Assembly (NCBI RefSeq): GCF_004331955.1
Contig: NZ_CP036532.1
Coordinates: 2,604,001-2,668,000 of the forward strand
Origin: Roseitalea porphyridii
GTDB taxonomy: Bacteria; Pseudomonadota; Alphaproteobacteria; Rhizobiales; Rhizobiaceae
Reading direction: 5' to 3'
Length of the DNA: 64,000 nt
The notes under the pieces were generated by a model, which saw only the letters and a program-made list of their open reading frames with translations, searched no databases and had not been told where the DNA came from. The position numbers were made by a program, and so were the translations under genes. This document shows, piece after piece, positions 63,927 through 64,000 of the stretch. Position 1 is the first letter of the stretch. The number at the start of each line of letters is the position of its first letter.

Positions 63927-64000
63927 GGCGGGCCTCCGACCAAAGATTCCGGCGGCTTGATATAGCGCAATGCCGCTCGCGGCCAGCCATATCAGTTTTC

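Overview
This is a GC-rich, gene-dense chromosomal window. It reads as an alphaproteobacterium, probably Hyphomicrobiales. The pointers are an IalB-family protein, a tetrameric sarcosine oxidase operon (soxBDAG), a TAXI-type TRAP transporter, an HWE-family sensor kinase, a TamA/TamB pair and a perfect FNR/FixK box. I see no rRNA, CRISPR array, integrase or transposase. One tRNA (Lys, anticodon CTT) is present. The order and family are inferred from gene content only.

Layout. 1-4298 (minus): a tight operon resembling the polyprenyl-phospho-arabinose donor pathway (HAD-UbiA fusion, DprE1-like oxidase, small multidrug-type flippase subunit, NAD-dependent epimerase), continuing off the left edge. 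4462-7221: a small secreted protein and an MscS-type channel. 7363-12816: soxB-soxD-soxA-soxG, with palindromic repeat pairs in the B-D gap, the D-A gap and after G. 13115-17975: a tiny Cys/His secreted protein, a DUF2306 membrane protein, a GH13 alpha-glucosidase, guanine deaminase, a secreted hypothetical protein and a DUF2256 zinc-knuckle protein. 18024-18955: a pentapeptide-like protein and an IalB-family protein.

19392-33543 is the most unusual stretch. It holds a 3417-residue inverse autotransporter (type Ve) with a very long beta-helix passenger. Next come three tandem tail-collar/MdpB proteins, a beta-propeller-like protein, a GNAT acetyltransferase and a convergent small DUF6916-like protein. 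Glycerate 2-kinase and the tamA-tamB outer-membrane assembly pair follow, so a giant surface protein sits about 5 kb from one of the machines that could help assemble such proteins.

41446-46928: a TAXI TRAP transporter (binding protein, terminator, fused permease), a universal stress protein and a class III aminotransferase. 47007-51406: a CheB-CheR-PAS-GAF-HWE hybrid kinase with an orphan receiver that has no ordinary start codon. 51480-55344: tRNA-Lys, a DJ-1/PfpI protein, a PhzF/Nudix pair, and a polytopic membrane protein behind an FNR box. 55459-63926: a toxin-first PIN/RHH pair with a 20-bp operator, a CPA2 antiporter, a membrane-anchored alpha/beta hydrolase, ilvC, a TetR regulator with a palindromic operator, a GNAT protein, a VapBC pair and pdxJ.
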